A stretch of 64,000 nt of DNA. Origin: Cacajao melanocephalus. Its lineage: Eukaryota; Chordata; Mammalia; Primates; Pitheciidae. The position numbers and the translations under genes were made by a program. The notes under the pieces are model-generated. The model was not told the DNA's origin. It saw nothing but the letters and a program-made list of their open reading frames with translations, and did no database searches. The stretch is from the NCBI GenBank assembly GCA_963573385.1, contig CAUYLG010041380.1:1-64000 (forward strand), written 5' to 3'. Shown here piece by piece: positions 44,701 to 55,059 of the stretch (its first letter is position 1; each line of letters begins with the position of its first letter).

Positions 44701-45278
44701 GGGGGGAAAAAAGGTGACACAGGGTATTTCCTTGACCCCTTTGTGGGATTCATGACAGGGTGCCTCATTTACTCAGCTCACACTGTCAACTCCTTGATGG
44801 AGAGAGTACATGAGCAAATGAATGCAGGAAATGGAGGGAACAAGCACTGGAACTAGCTGGTTGCTTTGGCACTGGCATGATCAAACTCCACTCACTCGGA
44901 CCTGTTACGTTCCACCCGTCGTGGGTGGGAGCACACAGGTGAGTGGGTACAGGTATCAGAGTGGCCACTTTTGGGCTCTAGCAGGAGTAAACTCTGTGCA
45001 GGCCCAACAGCAGCATTCATGTGGGGGTGCCTGCAGTTCCCAAAGCCCCAGAGAATGTGTTACAGTGCTTTTTTAGCTCTGCCGTCCATGGATTGCTTAA
45101 GTGTTAACAGCTCAGTGGGCCTTGTGCCTTTTTGCATGAGGAGGCTGCCCTCTCCCAGCAAGGGCAGAGGGCCACCTTGACAGCCTTTGTATCCACACTT
45201 GTGGCTCCCAAGCTCTTGTCAGGCATCCGGGAAAAGTGAGGTTACACAAATGAATTGAAGGATGGTAAATGTGGGGAA

Positions 45279-45284
45279 TTTATT
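45279..45284 (-). terminator. LTR polyadenylation signal AATAAA
   Basis: Canonical hexamer on the minus strand about 195 bp downstream of the TATA box, expected at the end of R. Confidence 0.55.
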
Positions 45285-45476
45285 GTCAATGAAAGAGGCT
45301 CACAGTGGGAAGGGGAGCTGAAAAGAGGACTGGACAGGTAGGTAATCTTCTCCTGAAGTCTGGCCATCACCTGCCAGATTCTTCTCCAAAGTCACACAGT
45401 CATGCTGTCCTTCTAAAGTCAAGCCACTTCTCTTTGACATCCAGTTGTAGTCCTGTCTGCCAGGTGAGTCTGGGGT

Positions 45477-45483
45477 TTTTATA
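45477..45483 (-). promoter_or_regulatory. LTR TATA box
   Basis: TATAAAA on the minus strand with C-rich flank, correctly spaced upstream of an AATAAA signal. Whether it is used is unknown. Confidence 0.55.
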
Positions 45484-45826
45484 GGCACGGGTTGCGGCAG
45501 AGCAGGGCCATGTTTGGTTTAGGAAAAGGCAACATCTGAGCAGGAAAACAGGGATAGAAGTTCTCACTTTGGGCGTTGGTTTCAAGCTTTTTGGCTTGAG
45601 GGTAGGGTTTCACCAGGGACCCTCCCTTTTCTGCCTAGAATTTCTCTGTCCCTTTTCCCTATCAAAAGGAAGCCTAAGTTGGGGTTTTCTTTGTTCTTGG
45701 CTTGTGTGCCTATTTCTTGAACAATATTCTGACCTCTTTCTGCCCACAATGACCTGGCTGAAGTGCTTTAATTCTTTAAAACCCACTAAAATATTAGTTA
45801 AATTGTGTTTGTTGAAAGTAGGCATT

Positions 45827-46210
45827 TTTATTAGTCCATTCTCGCATTGCTGTGAAGAACTACCTGAGACTGGGTGGTTTATAAAAAGAAGTTTCATTGA
45901 CTAATAGTTCTGCAGCCTGTATAGGAAGCATGGCTAGGGAGGCCTCAGGAAACTTACACAATCATCGGCAGAAAGTGAAGGGGAAGCAGGCACGTCATAC
46001 GTGGCCAGAGCAGGAGAAAGAGAGTGAAGGGGGATGTGCCACACGCTTTTAAACAGGCAGAACTTGTGAGAACTCACTCACAATCACAAGAACAGCAAGA
46101 GGGAAGTCTTCCGCCATGATCCAGTCACGTCTCACCATGCCCCTTCTCCAACACTGAGGATTACAATTCAACGTGAGATTTGGGTGGGAACACAAATCCA
46201 AACCATATCA
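45827..46210 (-). mobile_element. Solitary MST-type LTR (ERVL-MaLR)
   Basis: Starts TTTATTAGTCCATTCTCGCA, has 'gagactgggtggtttataaa', 'gaattacaattcaacgtgag'-like sequence, and ends AACCATATCA. Flanks GCATT (45822-45826) and ACATT (46211-46215) form a 5-bp target duplication with one change. 384 bp. Confidence 0.9.
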
Positions 46211-46246
46211 ACATTCAAATACGTACCTTAAAATAGACTTTCAGTA

Positions 46247-46716
46247 CAATTGACATGGGAGCAAGACAGGCTTGAACTGTATGGGTCCACTTAAACATGG
46301 TTTTTCTTCTGCCTCTGCCACTCCTGAAAGAGCAAGACCAGAACCAACCCCTCCTCTTCCTCATCCTCTTGAGTCTCCTCAACATGAAGATGGTAGGGTG
46401 AAGACCTTTGATGATCCACTTCCACTTAATTAATAGTAAATATACTTTTATTCCCTATGATTTTCTTAATAACATTTTCTTTAGCTTACTTTATTGTAAG
46501 AATGTAGTATCATATATATGTATATATATATGATATATATATAGAGAGAGAGACAGAGAGTACAAGATATGTGTTAACTCTTTATATTATGATACCATTT
46601 TTGGTCAACAGTTGCTAAATAGTAGTTACTCTTTGGGAAGTCAAAATATATGTACAAGTTTCCGATTGTGTTGGGGATCTGCACCCCTAAGCCCTGTGTT
46701 GTTGAAGAGTCAACTG
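46247..46716. mobile_element. Tigger-type DNA transposon (non-autonomous)
   Basis: Ends CAATTGACATGGG and GAAGAGTCAACTG are decayed inverted terminal repeats of the CAGTTGACCC class. TA target duplication at 46245-46246 and 46717-46718. Inside are 'tgaactgtatgggtccactt', 'gatgatccacttccacttaa', 'ttattgtaagaatgtagtat'. No transposase frame. A (TA)n-(GA)n tract has expanded at 46511-46560. Confidence 0.9.
46511..46560. repeat. (TA)n-(GA)n microsatellite inside the Tigger-type element
   Basis: TA-rich runs broken by G, then AGAGAGAGAGACAGAGAG. Confidence 0.9.
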
Positions 46717-46749
46717 TACTTTACAAAGTGACCCCAGCCACTAATTTTC

Positions 46750-46860
46750 GGAGAGTGACTTGCTCTTGGAAAGTCATGTTAAAGCTCTGAGTTTACTCCC
46801 CAGTAAAATGCATAAATATACAGCCTCATAAAATGTGTTATGTGATTTCAAGAAGCCCAC
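46750..46860 (+). mobile_element. MIR, sense
   Basis: 'gtgacttgctcttggaaagt', 'gttaaagctctgagtttact', 'ccagtaaaatgcataa' match the MIR core in order. Confidence 0.6.
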
Positions 46861-46864
46861 ACGT

Positions 46865-47345
46865 CTCCTGCATCCATCCCTGAATCCTTCAGAGAATCAT
46901 GAACTCCATGTTAAGAAAGCTTGCACTATGTTTTGTGCTTTTTCATAAAAATTTACATGTGTATTCTCTCATGACACTGGAAACGGGGAAGAACATATAG
47001 AGGGTTTGTCTCTTGAGAGGCTTCTGCACGATAAGGTTCAAGCCTTCTACCTTTGGTGGCACAGACCCGTTGTAATCCACTCACAGAGATGCAGGCAGGC
47101 TCCTGACAGATTAGTCATCAGTCCAATAAAAAGTTGTTTTTTTGTACAACTGGAAACAGTTCTGTTGCCAAAACAAAGAACGTATTAGAAGCAGAAATGC
47201 TATTGTAGGGACTAAGAGGAATTTCAAAGTAGGAAGAGATCATCCATTTCACTTGTCTGCAAACTTTTAAAATCACACCTCCATCAGTAAAACATTTTGA
47301 TCAAATGTTGTCAATAAATATATATTTATCTACCGTTTATGCCTA
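46865..47345. other. No assignable feature (480 bp)
   Basis: Nothing recognised. Confidence 0.4.
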
Positions 47346-47346
47346 G

Positions 47347-47655
47347 GCTGGGTGTGGTGGCTCATACCTGTAATCCCAGCACTTTGGGAGGCAAAGGCAG
47401 GAGGATGGCTTGAGGCCAGGATTTCGAGGCCAACCTGGCCAACATGGCAAAATCCTGTTTCTACAAGAAACACAAAAACTAGCTGGGTACAGTGGCATGC
47501 ACTTGTAGTCTCAGCGACTCAGGAGGCTGAGGTGGGAGGCTTGCTTTAGCCCGGGAAGTCAAGACTGCAGTGAGCCATGATCACGCTACTGCACTCCAGC
47601 TTGAGTGGCAGAGAAAGACCCTGTCTCAAAAAATAAAATAAAAATAAATAAAATA
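47347..47655 (+). mobile_element. AluJ-type element
   Basis: 'ggctgggtgtggtggctcat', 'gcttgaggccaggatttcga', 'gaggtgggaggcttgcttta', tail of AAAAT-type units (47630-47655). Confidence 0.92.
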
Positions 47656-47659
47656 AAAC

Positions 47660-48012
47660 TGATACTCACGTACTTCTGTCTTTTTGTGTAAAATTAGAAA
47701 AGCATGATTTCAATCTTATTTTTAGGTTTAAAAATAGGTATCAATAGAAGTTTTAATATTTTCTTCACTCAGCTTAGTGGATTGTCTTGTGTACTCTCTA
47801 AGGTACATGGATTCCTTTCTGGCAACCACTGCACTAGGTAAAAATGGGAGCTAGATAGATGTAGGTACATTAATAAAACAAGCCCTTGCACTGTGAAGGT
47901 GCCTTACAAGGTAGCTATTGTATCCAAGGGAGACACTAAGTGCAAGTATCACAGCTCGTTTTTCACTTAATTTTCAAAGAAAGCCAACTATTACTGCAGA
48001 TTTATTTCATTA
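47660..48012. other. No assignable feature (350 bp)
   Basis: Nothing recognised. Confidence 0.4.
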
Positions 48013-48014
48013 CT

Positions 48015-48145
48015 TACATTGCTTAGCAAGTCCATTAGCACTTACTGTGTACCAGGCACTGTTTTAATAGCTTTACAAATACTGGCTCATTGAATGTTTT
48101 ACATAACCCTATAAAGTAAATGCTGTTATTTTCCTAATAACAAAA
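48015..48145 (-). mobile_element. MIR, antisense
   Basis: 'gcacttactgtgtaccaggc', 'ctttacaaatactggctcat', 'taaccctataaagtaaatgc' match antisense MIR in order. Confidence 0.7.
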
Positions 48146-48149
48146 TAGC

Positions 48150-49070
48150 ACACTAATAATTTTCAATGGTGTTCTCAAGTTTGTTGAGTCAATGCCACGC
48201 TTCTTGGGCTTGAATATTTGCCTGGAGAAGTGAAGATGGAAGCAGAATGGCTGCTGGTTGGTGACAGAAGCTGTGTGCAGGGGTTCCAGGAGGCCAACCT
48301 GCCTGAGGGTTGGTTTCCTGCACTTTGTAGCTTTCTGTCAGTTGCATCATGGCGTGCAGTCCTATGCTAGCGCCCAGGGACCAGGCATGGTCTACGTCAG
48401 CAACATTTGCAGTTGGTTTTTGTTGAATATCCTGACAGCAACAGCTCCATCTTCTTGGGAGCAATCTGTGCTAAACTTGTTCTTCACCTTGAAGTGTTTA
48501 AGTGTTATTTTAAAACAAGGGCCTGCACAAACAGGCTAGATGTCATCTAAACTCCTTTTTGCTGTAGTGCAAGAGTCACTGGAAAATGCTGTTTCTTTTA
48601 TTTTTTTTTTAGAAGGCTTTTCTTGAAAATAAAAAGCTGTAAAAGGAAGGGAAGATAAGAGTAAAGAAATACAACTGAACAATTCTTATTTTCAAAAACT
48701 CTCCTACTGTTACCTCACACAGGTGCCTGAATACAGGCCATGCCTTCTTCTTCTTCCTTCATTCCCAAAATGCCTAGAAACATTTCTTTCTAACTCCAGT
48801 TGATAGGATCAGTGGCACTAGAAAACTAGATGTCAGTGGATAAGGTTTGCATACCTTTGTATCCTGAAATTGCTTTTCTCTTTGGCATTTATTCATTTAG
48901 CAAAGTCAGCTGTTTGTACATCCTAAGTTTTTAGCATCCCTGTTTCAAATGACATGTTGAGAGAATTAGTAAACGTGCCTGAGATCTTTTGATCTTTTGA
49001 GTTGTTTGGAGGAAGGAATAAGTGACTGTCTCTCTTATTTTCTTCATATCCCATATAGCAATATATCAGG
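48150..49070. other. Unassigned; mid-GC patch 48.19-48.54 kb
   Basis: 48190-48540 has open frames on both strands (91 and 93 codons) and higher G+C than its surroundings. I could not assign it to a gene, processed pseudogene or repeat family. A T11 run lies at 48601. Confidence 0.4.
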
Positions 49071-49074
49071 AAGT

Positions 49075-49076
<2 letters not shown>

Positions 49077-49114
<38 letters not shown>
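49077..49114. repeat. (TG)n microsatellite
   Basis: About 19 uninterrupted TG units, directly upstream of an L2 3' end. Confidence 0.97.
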
Positions 49115-49116
<2 letters not shown>

Positions 49117-49119
49117 TCT

Positions 49120-49235
49120 GTCCAGAAAAGCAAAGACTTTGTTTTGGTCACTGCTGTATCTCCCAGATCCTAAAAATGTTTCTGGCACAGAAATGTCCTC
49201 AATAAATATTTGTCACAAGAATGGATGGATAAGTT
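49120..49235 (+). mobile_element. L2 3' end, sense
   Basis: 'gactttgttttggtcactgc', 'tgtatctcccagatcctaaa', 'ttctggcacagaaatgtcct', 'caataaatatttgtcacaag': the L2 3' terminus. Confidence 0.8.
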
Positions 49236-49239
49236 AATT

Positions 49240-50480
49240 CAATAACGATGAAGCGTGTTGATTGTGATCCACACGGTCTTCCCAGATGTGCTTTGTGGAA
49301 AAGCAAACCCTTCCCATCAAAGGATTTGATCAAAATTGTGTGAGGAAAGCACTGCTGCCTTCACTATGATGGATATGAAGAAAAATAAGAAATACAAACC
49401 ATGCATATGGTGATGTGTTTTCACTTCCAAAATACAGAGGCTCATTGAAAATCTATCAGGAGAACTTGAATGGCATACACAAGCAGTTCTTTTGGCCTCT
49501 ATTAAGTAGCAACATTTAGATGCTGAGAACCAAGAATTAAAAACTTTGTAAAATCAAAGGTAAATAAAAATTGAAGCAGACTAATTTAATTTATTCTTCA
49601 GAAATGAATTTTAAAGAAATCATTTGACTGGCTTACATCATATTGTGTATTAATAGTGTATATATTTTTAGTCTCTTGTAAAAAGATGTTTTCATTTGTG
49701 TCAATAGGCTCGACATATAGAGAAGTGTTTCCCTCTGGTACTTTTCAGATAGATAGGTTTTCTAAAATGCCTTTTTTGAGCTCTTAATTACATTGATAGG
49801 AGATAGGTTGCCTCGATATTTTTACTATATAAATCTCTTTTCCTGAAGGAAGAAAATTGATTTTTAAGAAATTTACAATGAGCTATTGATGGAGAGTCAC
49901 TATAAAATGGACTTCTTATGTATTTGATGGTTAAAGGGAAAGTAATACCAGCTGTGTAAGCTCATGAGAAATTGGTCCTTGCAATTTTCATTATACAAAT
50001 TAACAATATAATCCTCTCTTCTATCAAATATGATGCCATTCAGGTATTTTATTTTCTTAAAGCTTTCAATATTCAAATTACTTAAACAATGTATCTATTT
50101 TATGCAAAATAAATAACCTTTGAATGTGTAAAAGAGAATAGCAAAGTTATAAAGAGTTTTTGAGTATTAACAGATTTACTGTTTTTTAATCAAAGCCTAT
50201 GATTTGGAGGATTTTTATATTCTAGAAGCCAGTGTGAGTAGATTTCAGATCTTGGAATTTAATAGCTGCACAAATCATTTTTTTCCTAAATTTTCATATA
50301 ATCGCAAACCCTACTGTTACCTGAGGCAGAACAGGCATGACAATAAATTACTGAAATACTTTTCCCACAGATGCTGGTAGCAAAAATAGGATGGAATGAA
50401 ATCTAGTTTTGATCATGTAGATCAGTTAATTTAGCCTAGTGGTGAAAAACAGAAGGTATATTATCTAGGGATGATGTTTT
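49240..50480. other. No assignable feature (1.2 kb)
   Basis: AT-rich; no repeat or exon recognised. Confidence 0.4.
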
Positions 50481-50484
50481 AAGT

Positions 50485-50870
50485 ATTACGGCATCACAAA
50501 CTCCAGTGCTCACTGGCTTAAACAATTATTTATGAGAACTTACACATTTGTGGGTTGACTGGAGATCAGCTGGTCTAGTGGGGCTTGGTTCATCTCCCAC
50601 TGGACATGGCTGACTGTGGCTGGGCTCCTTCCTGTGGTCTGGGGATTGGCTAACAGTTCTGTCTGGGGCAGGCTTGGTGGGCAGCTCAGCCCTACCTGTC
50701 TCTCCTTCCTCCTGGGGCTCCCTGATGCGTGTCTTTCTCATGATGCTGGAAGCAGAACTCAAGTTCTTTGAGGCCTAATCAAAAACTGGCCCCCTCTCAC
50801 GTCTGCCTCCTTCTATGGCCAAAGCAAGTCACAAGCCCAACTCACAATCCAGGGTAAGGAAAATCGATTC
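50485..50870 (-). mobile_element. MLT1-type LTR (ERVL-MaLR), decayed
   Basis: 'ctcactggcttaaacaatta', 'tgtgggttgactggagatca' and 'ccaaagcaagtcacaagccc' follow antisense MLT1-like LTR sequence. Boundaries and subfamily uncertain. Confidence 0.55.
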
Positions 50871-50874
50871 TGCC

Positions 50875-51895
50875 TCTTTTTCTTTTTTCTTTTTTGCCTC
50901 TTGTAAAAAGCATTTTTTTCTACGCAGCCTAGCAGAGAAGAAAATTGGATTGCTGTATTCAGATTATTCCCATAGGCAAAGCTTTTTTGTTTTCCAGGTA
51001 TTTGTCCCTGGTGTTTAATGACATCTACCATTTTCATCCTATCAGGTATTGAAATTAAGGTGCATAATCTATAATAACTGTCACATACTTTCTTCTTTAC
51101 ATAAAGATTTTACTATGTGACTTTTACCAAAAATAAATGTGTGACTTTTTTTTTGGCAAAAAAAGTGATGAACAAAATATGTTTAAAGGGTCAATTCCTT
51201 CACATCCATATCCCTTGTTTATCTAATAAAAACATCTTGGTTCCTTTTATTTCCTTAGCCTTTCCCCTTTTTGTTCCCAGTGTAGAAAGACTATATAATC
51301 ACTTTTTTCTTCCGAGTGATTTTTCCTTTTACAAGATTTTCGTGACAATGGTTGCTGTCCAGAACTTCTGATGACTAAGTTAGAACAACTGAAAAATGGT
51401 GTGAACTGTGTTTTATTTCATTCCTTTCTCTTTAAAAGGAAGAATATCTAGTCATTGCTCATATTCTTACTATTGTCTCTTGGACTTTTAGATTAGAAAG
51501 GAGGTTTTGATGTGGGTAACTCTATAGTTTTAATAGAAAGCTATATTCTTTAAGCCTCTCAGTATTTATTGATATTATATCATGATATAGTTATTGTTTC
51601 CATTTATTTTATGGCAACAAATTCTATCAAAAAAGCAGAAGAATGTCTGGGAATCAGTATATGTATCAAAGAATTAGTGATAGAATAATACAAAATTTAC
51701 AGACACTTGGTGAATTATTTAGCAAGCCCTTTATTCAATTCTATGAGAAGCAAATCATTTGCCTTCCATATAGAAGATTATTTCTAAGTGCACTGTATAG
51801 CTGAAAGGAGAAAATAATTTAAAAAAACTATTAGGTGCATTATTATAATTATCAAAGACCACATTTTTAGCTATATCAATCATGCAGTTAAGAGT
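50875..51895. other. No assignable feature (1 kb)
   Basis: A pyrimidine-rich tract lies at 50876-50905. Otherwise AT-rich with no recognised repeat. Confidence 0.4.
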
Positions 51896-51900
51896 AATTT

Positions 51901-52191
51901 GGCCGGGCACAGTGGCTCATGTCTGCAGTCTCAGCACTTTGGAAGGCCAAGGTGGACAAATTACTTGAGGTCAGGAGTTTGAGACCACCCTGGCCAACAT
52001 GAAGAAACCCTATCACTACTAAAAATATAAAAATTAGCTGGGTGTGGTGTTAGGCGCCTGTAATCGCGACTACTTGGTGACTGAGGCATGAGAATCGCTT
52101 GAAACCAGGAGGCAGAGGTTGCAGTGAACCAAGATTGTGCCACTGCACTCCAGCCTTGGTGACTCAATGGGACTCTTTTTAAAAAAAGAAA
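51901..52191 (+). mobile_element. AluS-type element
   Basis: 'ggccgggcacagtggctcat', 'tgaggtcaggagtttgagac', 'ccactgcactccagccttgg', short A tail. Confidence 0.92.
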
Positions 52192-52194
52192 AAT

Positions 52195-53270
52195 TAGATG
52201 AGTATAATTCCTGAACGAGTTTGCAAAAAGGGAACAAGGAGAAAATTGTATTAATTGATGTTGAAGAAAATTCTTCTAAACTTGACCACAAGGCTTTAGT
52301 GTTTTCCTAGGAAGTGTGTATATTAATTTAAATTGCTCGTGTCATAAACCAGTTAATTCTCCTAATCACATGATTATTTTCTGAATGTGCATCCGCTTCC
52401 GATTTTTTATTTATTTATTTTTGCCTAGTTTTAGAATTAAATTGTTATGATTAGCCTATAATCAGCATTTTTCACTTTTAAAATACATCATATTTTGTTT
52501 TATTGAAACATATTTCAATATTGCTCTTGTTCTACAATCTTTTTCTAGATCTAGTTGGAATGGCTAGCCTCAGGATTATCTGATGAGATTGTTTATGTGG
52601 TTTGATTCAACCACATAAACTTTGTACCTCGCTATCCTTTCCCCCGTCCATCACAGCACTTGATATTTTACCTGCAAAAATTAATTCCTTTGGCATGAAT
52701 TATGTAGTGGTCACCTTTAGTGTGCTTTGAAGGTGTAACATATCAAATCAGTAACATGAATGTTATGTTCAGATAACTTTACTGCAGTGGTAAAGAAGTA
52801 AAGAGTAATTTGTGGGTATGCTAGAAGGTTACATTAGCAAAGAAGGTTTTGGAAAGGGGTAAAAAGGTGGGGCAAAGCTAGCTTTCTTTACAGTTTCACC
52901 TATAGCTAAAATAACTCATGAAGGGAATGAAGGGATCCCTGATAACAAAACAGAAACCTTCCCGCAAAGCACCAGCTAAGGCCCTGGGAATCCTTGATTG
53001 GCCCAAAGGTCACTTGTGATGAATCCTTTGCTCCACTTTTTGCCTGCAAAGTTGGTTCTAGATCTAAAGACCTAATTAGCACTAACTGGGCACATCATTC
53101 AAGAACATTGTCTTTATTTCTGAAGCTGGATTTGGTGAAATGTATTGTTCTTTATTCGTTCAGATAAATTGTGGAGCAAAAGGCTAAATGATTTGTTTTC
53201 ATTCAGGAAGCCTATGTTGTTACATAGGCACTCTTTGGAGGTATGTTAAATGTCATTCACAAAATAGTTA
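52195..53270. other. No assignable repeat; contains a perfect hairpin
   Basis: AT-rich. A short (TTTA)n tract at 52408-52421 and the inverted repeat at 52591-52620 are the only structures I see. Confidence 0.45.
52591..52620. repeat. Perfect 12-bp inverted repeat, 6-nt loop
   Basis: GTTTATGTGGTT (52591-52602), loop TGATTC, AACCACATAAAC (52609-52620). Every base pairs. Confidence 0.95.
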
Positions 53271-53274
53271 TTTC

Positions 53275-53465
53275 GTGCCAGGTGTGGCAGCTCATGCCTG
53301 TAATCCAAGCCCTTTGGGAGGCTAAGGCAGGAGGATTGCTTGAGATCAGGAATTCGAGACCAACCTGGGCAAAATAGATCTTGTATCTAATTTAAAAATA
53401 CAAATTTACAAATACATTGTACAAAAATACAAATAATTTAAAAATACAAATAAAAAACATAGTTA
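53275..53465 (+). mobile_element. Alu left monomer with extended A-rich tail
   Basis: 'ggtgtggcagctcatgcctg', 'ggaggattgcttgagatcag', then only AAATACAAAT-type repeats (53390-53465) instead of a right arm. FLAM- or truncated AluJ-like. Confidence 0.85.
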
Positions 53466-53677
53466 TTTCACATGGTTGTATCTATGTGTTGATGAGTTTG
53501 TTTCCCATATGAGGCTGTAAACTTCCTGGGAGACAGGGACAATGTTCTTTGTCCTCTATGTATCCCTGCCTGGCTCATTGCAAGTGCTCAGAATATGACT
53601 ACTGAAGATGGAAGTAAAGGTTTGAATGAATAATGTTAGCAGGTTTGAAGGGCATCTCAAGATGCCACCATATATTA

Positions 53678-54200
53678 TCAGTATGAATTTCCAATTGCTG
53701 TTGTAATAAATTACCACAAACTTAGTGGGCTTGATTTTACCTCATTGAGACCCAATCAAAAACTGTCTTAGAGTTTATTTAAACTATCCTATAATTTATA
53801 TTTAAACTATTTTATAGTTTTCAATTGGGTCCCAATGAGCTAAAATCAAGTTGTCAGTAGGATTGCGTTCCTTATGGAGGCTCTAGAAGGGAATCTTTCC
53901 TTTCCTTTCCCAGCTTTTAGAAGAAATCTGCATCCCTTGTCACTTGGCCCTTTCCTACAACTTCAAAGCCAGCTGCTGGCATCCTCAAATCTCCCTCTGA
54001 CTTCGACTCATCCGCTGTCCTCTTCTATTTACAAGTACCTTTGTGTCTATATTGGACCAGAATAATCCCCTCAACTCGGTGTCAGCCAATGAGCAACCCC
54101 AACCTCACTGCAACTTCAATTCTTCTTTGTCATGTCACCTAGTTACAGATTTCAAGGATTAGGACACAATTTTGAGGGTCTATTATTCTGCCTACTACGT
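53678..54200 (-). mobile_element. LTR relic (ERVL/MaLR-like) containing a foldback
   Basis: Starts 'ccaattgctgttgtaataaa', 'ccacaaacttagtgg', continues after the foldback with 'aggattgcgttccttatgga', 'ctagaagggaatc' and 'ttcaaagccagctgctggca', and ends 'attattctgcctactacg'. I recognise it as an antisense ERV-like LTR without naming the family. The segment 53730-53850 departs from the expected sequence. Confidence 0.6.
53730..53850. repeat. Imperfect palindrome (35-bp arms, 51-bp spacer)
   Basis: Left arm 53730-53764 and right arm 53816-53850 pair at 31 of 35 positions. The spacer is AT-rich and holds a repeated TTTAAACTAT. Confidence 0.93.
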
Positions 54201-54411
54201 TGTACAAACAGCACTTTTTAATAAAAGAGTTTTCAATATGAACTGGATGACTTCATCTTTTTGCCATTTTACCACAAACCATGTAGAAGTACGCTAATGG
54301 CACTTAATTATTTTGAGAATGAGAACCTCAGTATATAAATGAATCCCACCCAGCTTTCTTTCAGGCAAATTGTTTCTATCTGCTTTATGTCTGTATAAAT
54401 CATAAGGACCT

Positions 54412-54725
54412 GGCTGGGTGCAGTGGCTCATGCCTCTAATCCCAGCCCTTTGGGAGGCCTAGGCAGGTGGTTCACTTGAGGTCAGGAGTTCGAGCCCAGC
54501 CACGCCAACATGGCAAAAACCCATCTCTATTAAAAGTACAAAAATTAGCTGGGCATGGTGCTGGCACTTGTAATTGCAACTACTCTGGAGGCTGAGGCAG
54601 GAGAATCACTTGAACCTAGGAGGGGGAGTTTGCAATGAGTCAAAATCGTTGCCCTGCATTCTAGCCTGGAGGACAAACTGAGACTCTTCAAAAAACAAAA
54701 ACAAAACAAAATGAAACAAAAAAAA
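54412..54725 (+). mobile_element. AluS-type element
   Basis: 'ggctgggtgcagtggctcat', 'gaggtcaggagttcgagccc', 'aaaattagctgggcatggtg', tail of CAAAA-type units to 54725. Confidence 0.92.
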
Positions 54726-55011
54726 CAGGACTCCAGGAAGAACTCAGAAATCTGGTGCAAATGAGAAAACCCCAAGTGTGAGCTTTGAAAATAAAACACG
54801 ATTGTGTTTGGATGATAGCCCATTAACAAAGGTTAAATTTTACTTAAATCCCAGAACATTTTGATTTTCTAGAATGAACTTCAAACAATTGGAATCTGTA
54901 GGGTAAACTTTTCAAACAAAATCTGAACATAGTGTTCTGAGTAATAGTAGAAAAATATTTTGTAATTTAGCATCAATTTTTTAAAGTAAAAGAAAATCAG
55001 TAAGAAACCCA

Positions 55012-55044
55012 CATGTACCCCAAAACCTAAAATGCAATAAAAAA
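55012..55044 (+). mobile_element. Miniature L1 insertion (about 33 bp)
   Basis: CATGTACCCCAAAACCTAAA followed by ATGCAATAAAAAA is the extreme 3' end of L1 with its A tail. The perfect 10-bp direct repeat AAGAAACCCA flanks it at 55002-55011 and 55045-55054. This is a severely 5'-truncated retrotransposition. Confidence 0.82.
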
Positions 55045-55059
55045 AAGAAACCCATTTAA

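Larger units (their letters stand above)
44715..45826 (-). mobile_element. ERV LTR, family unassigned
   Basis: On the minus strand a TATAAAA box (45483-45477, in CCTATAAAAACC) is followed about 195 bp later by AATAAA (45284-45279). This is the U3-R-U5 layout of a retroviral LTR. The segment between the signals and the U5-like continuation toward 44715 have the texture of a class I ERV LTR. Limits are approximate; on the right it abuts an MST LTR. No internal viral genes seen. Confidence 0.62.
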
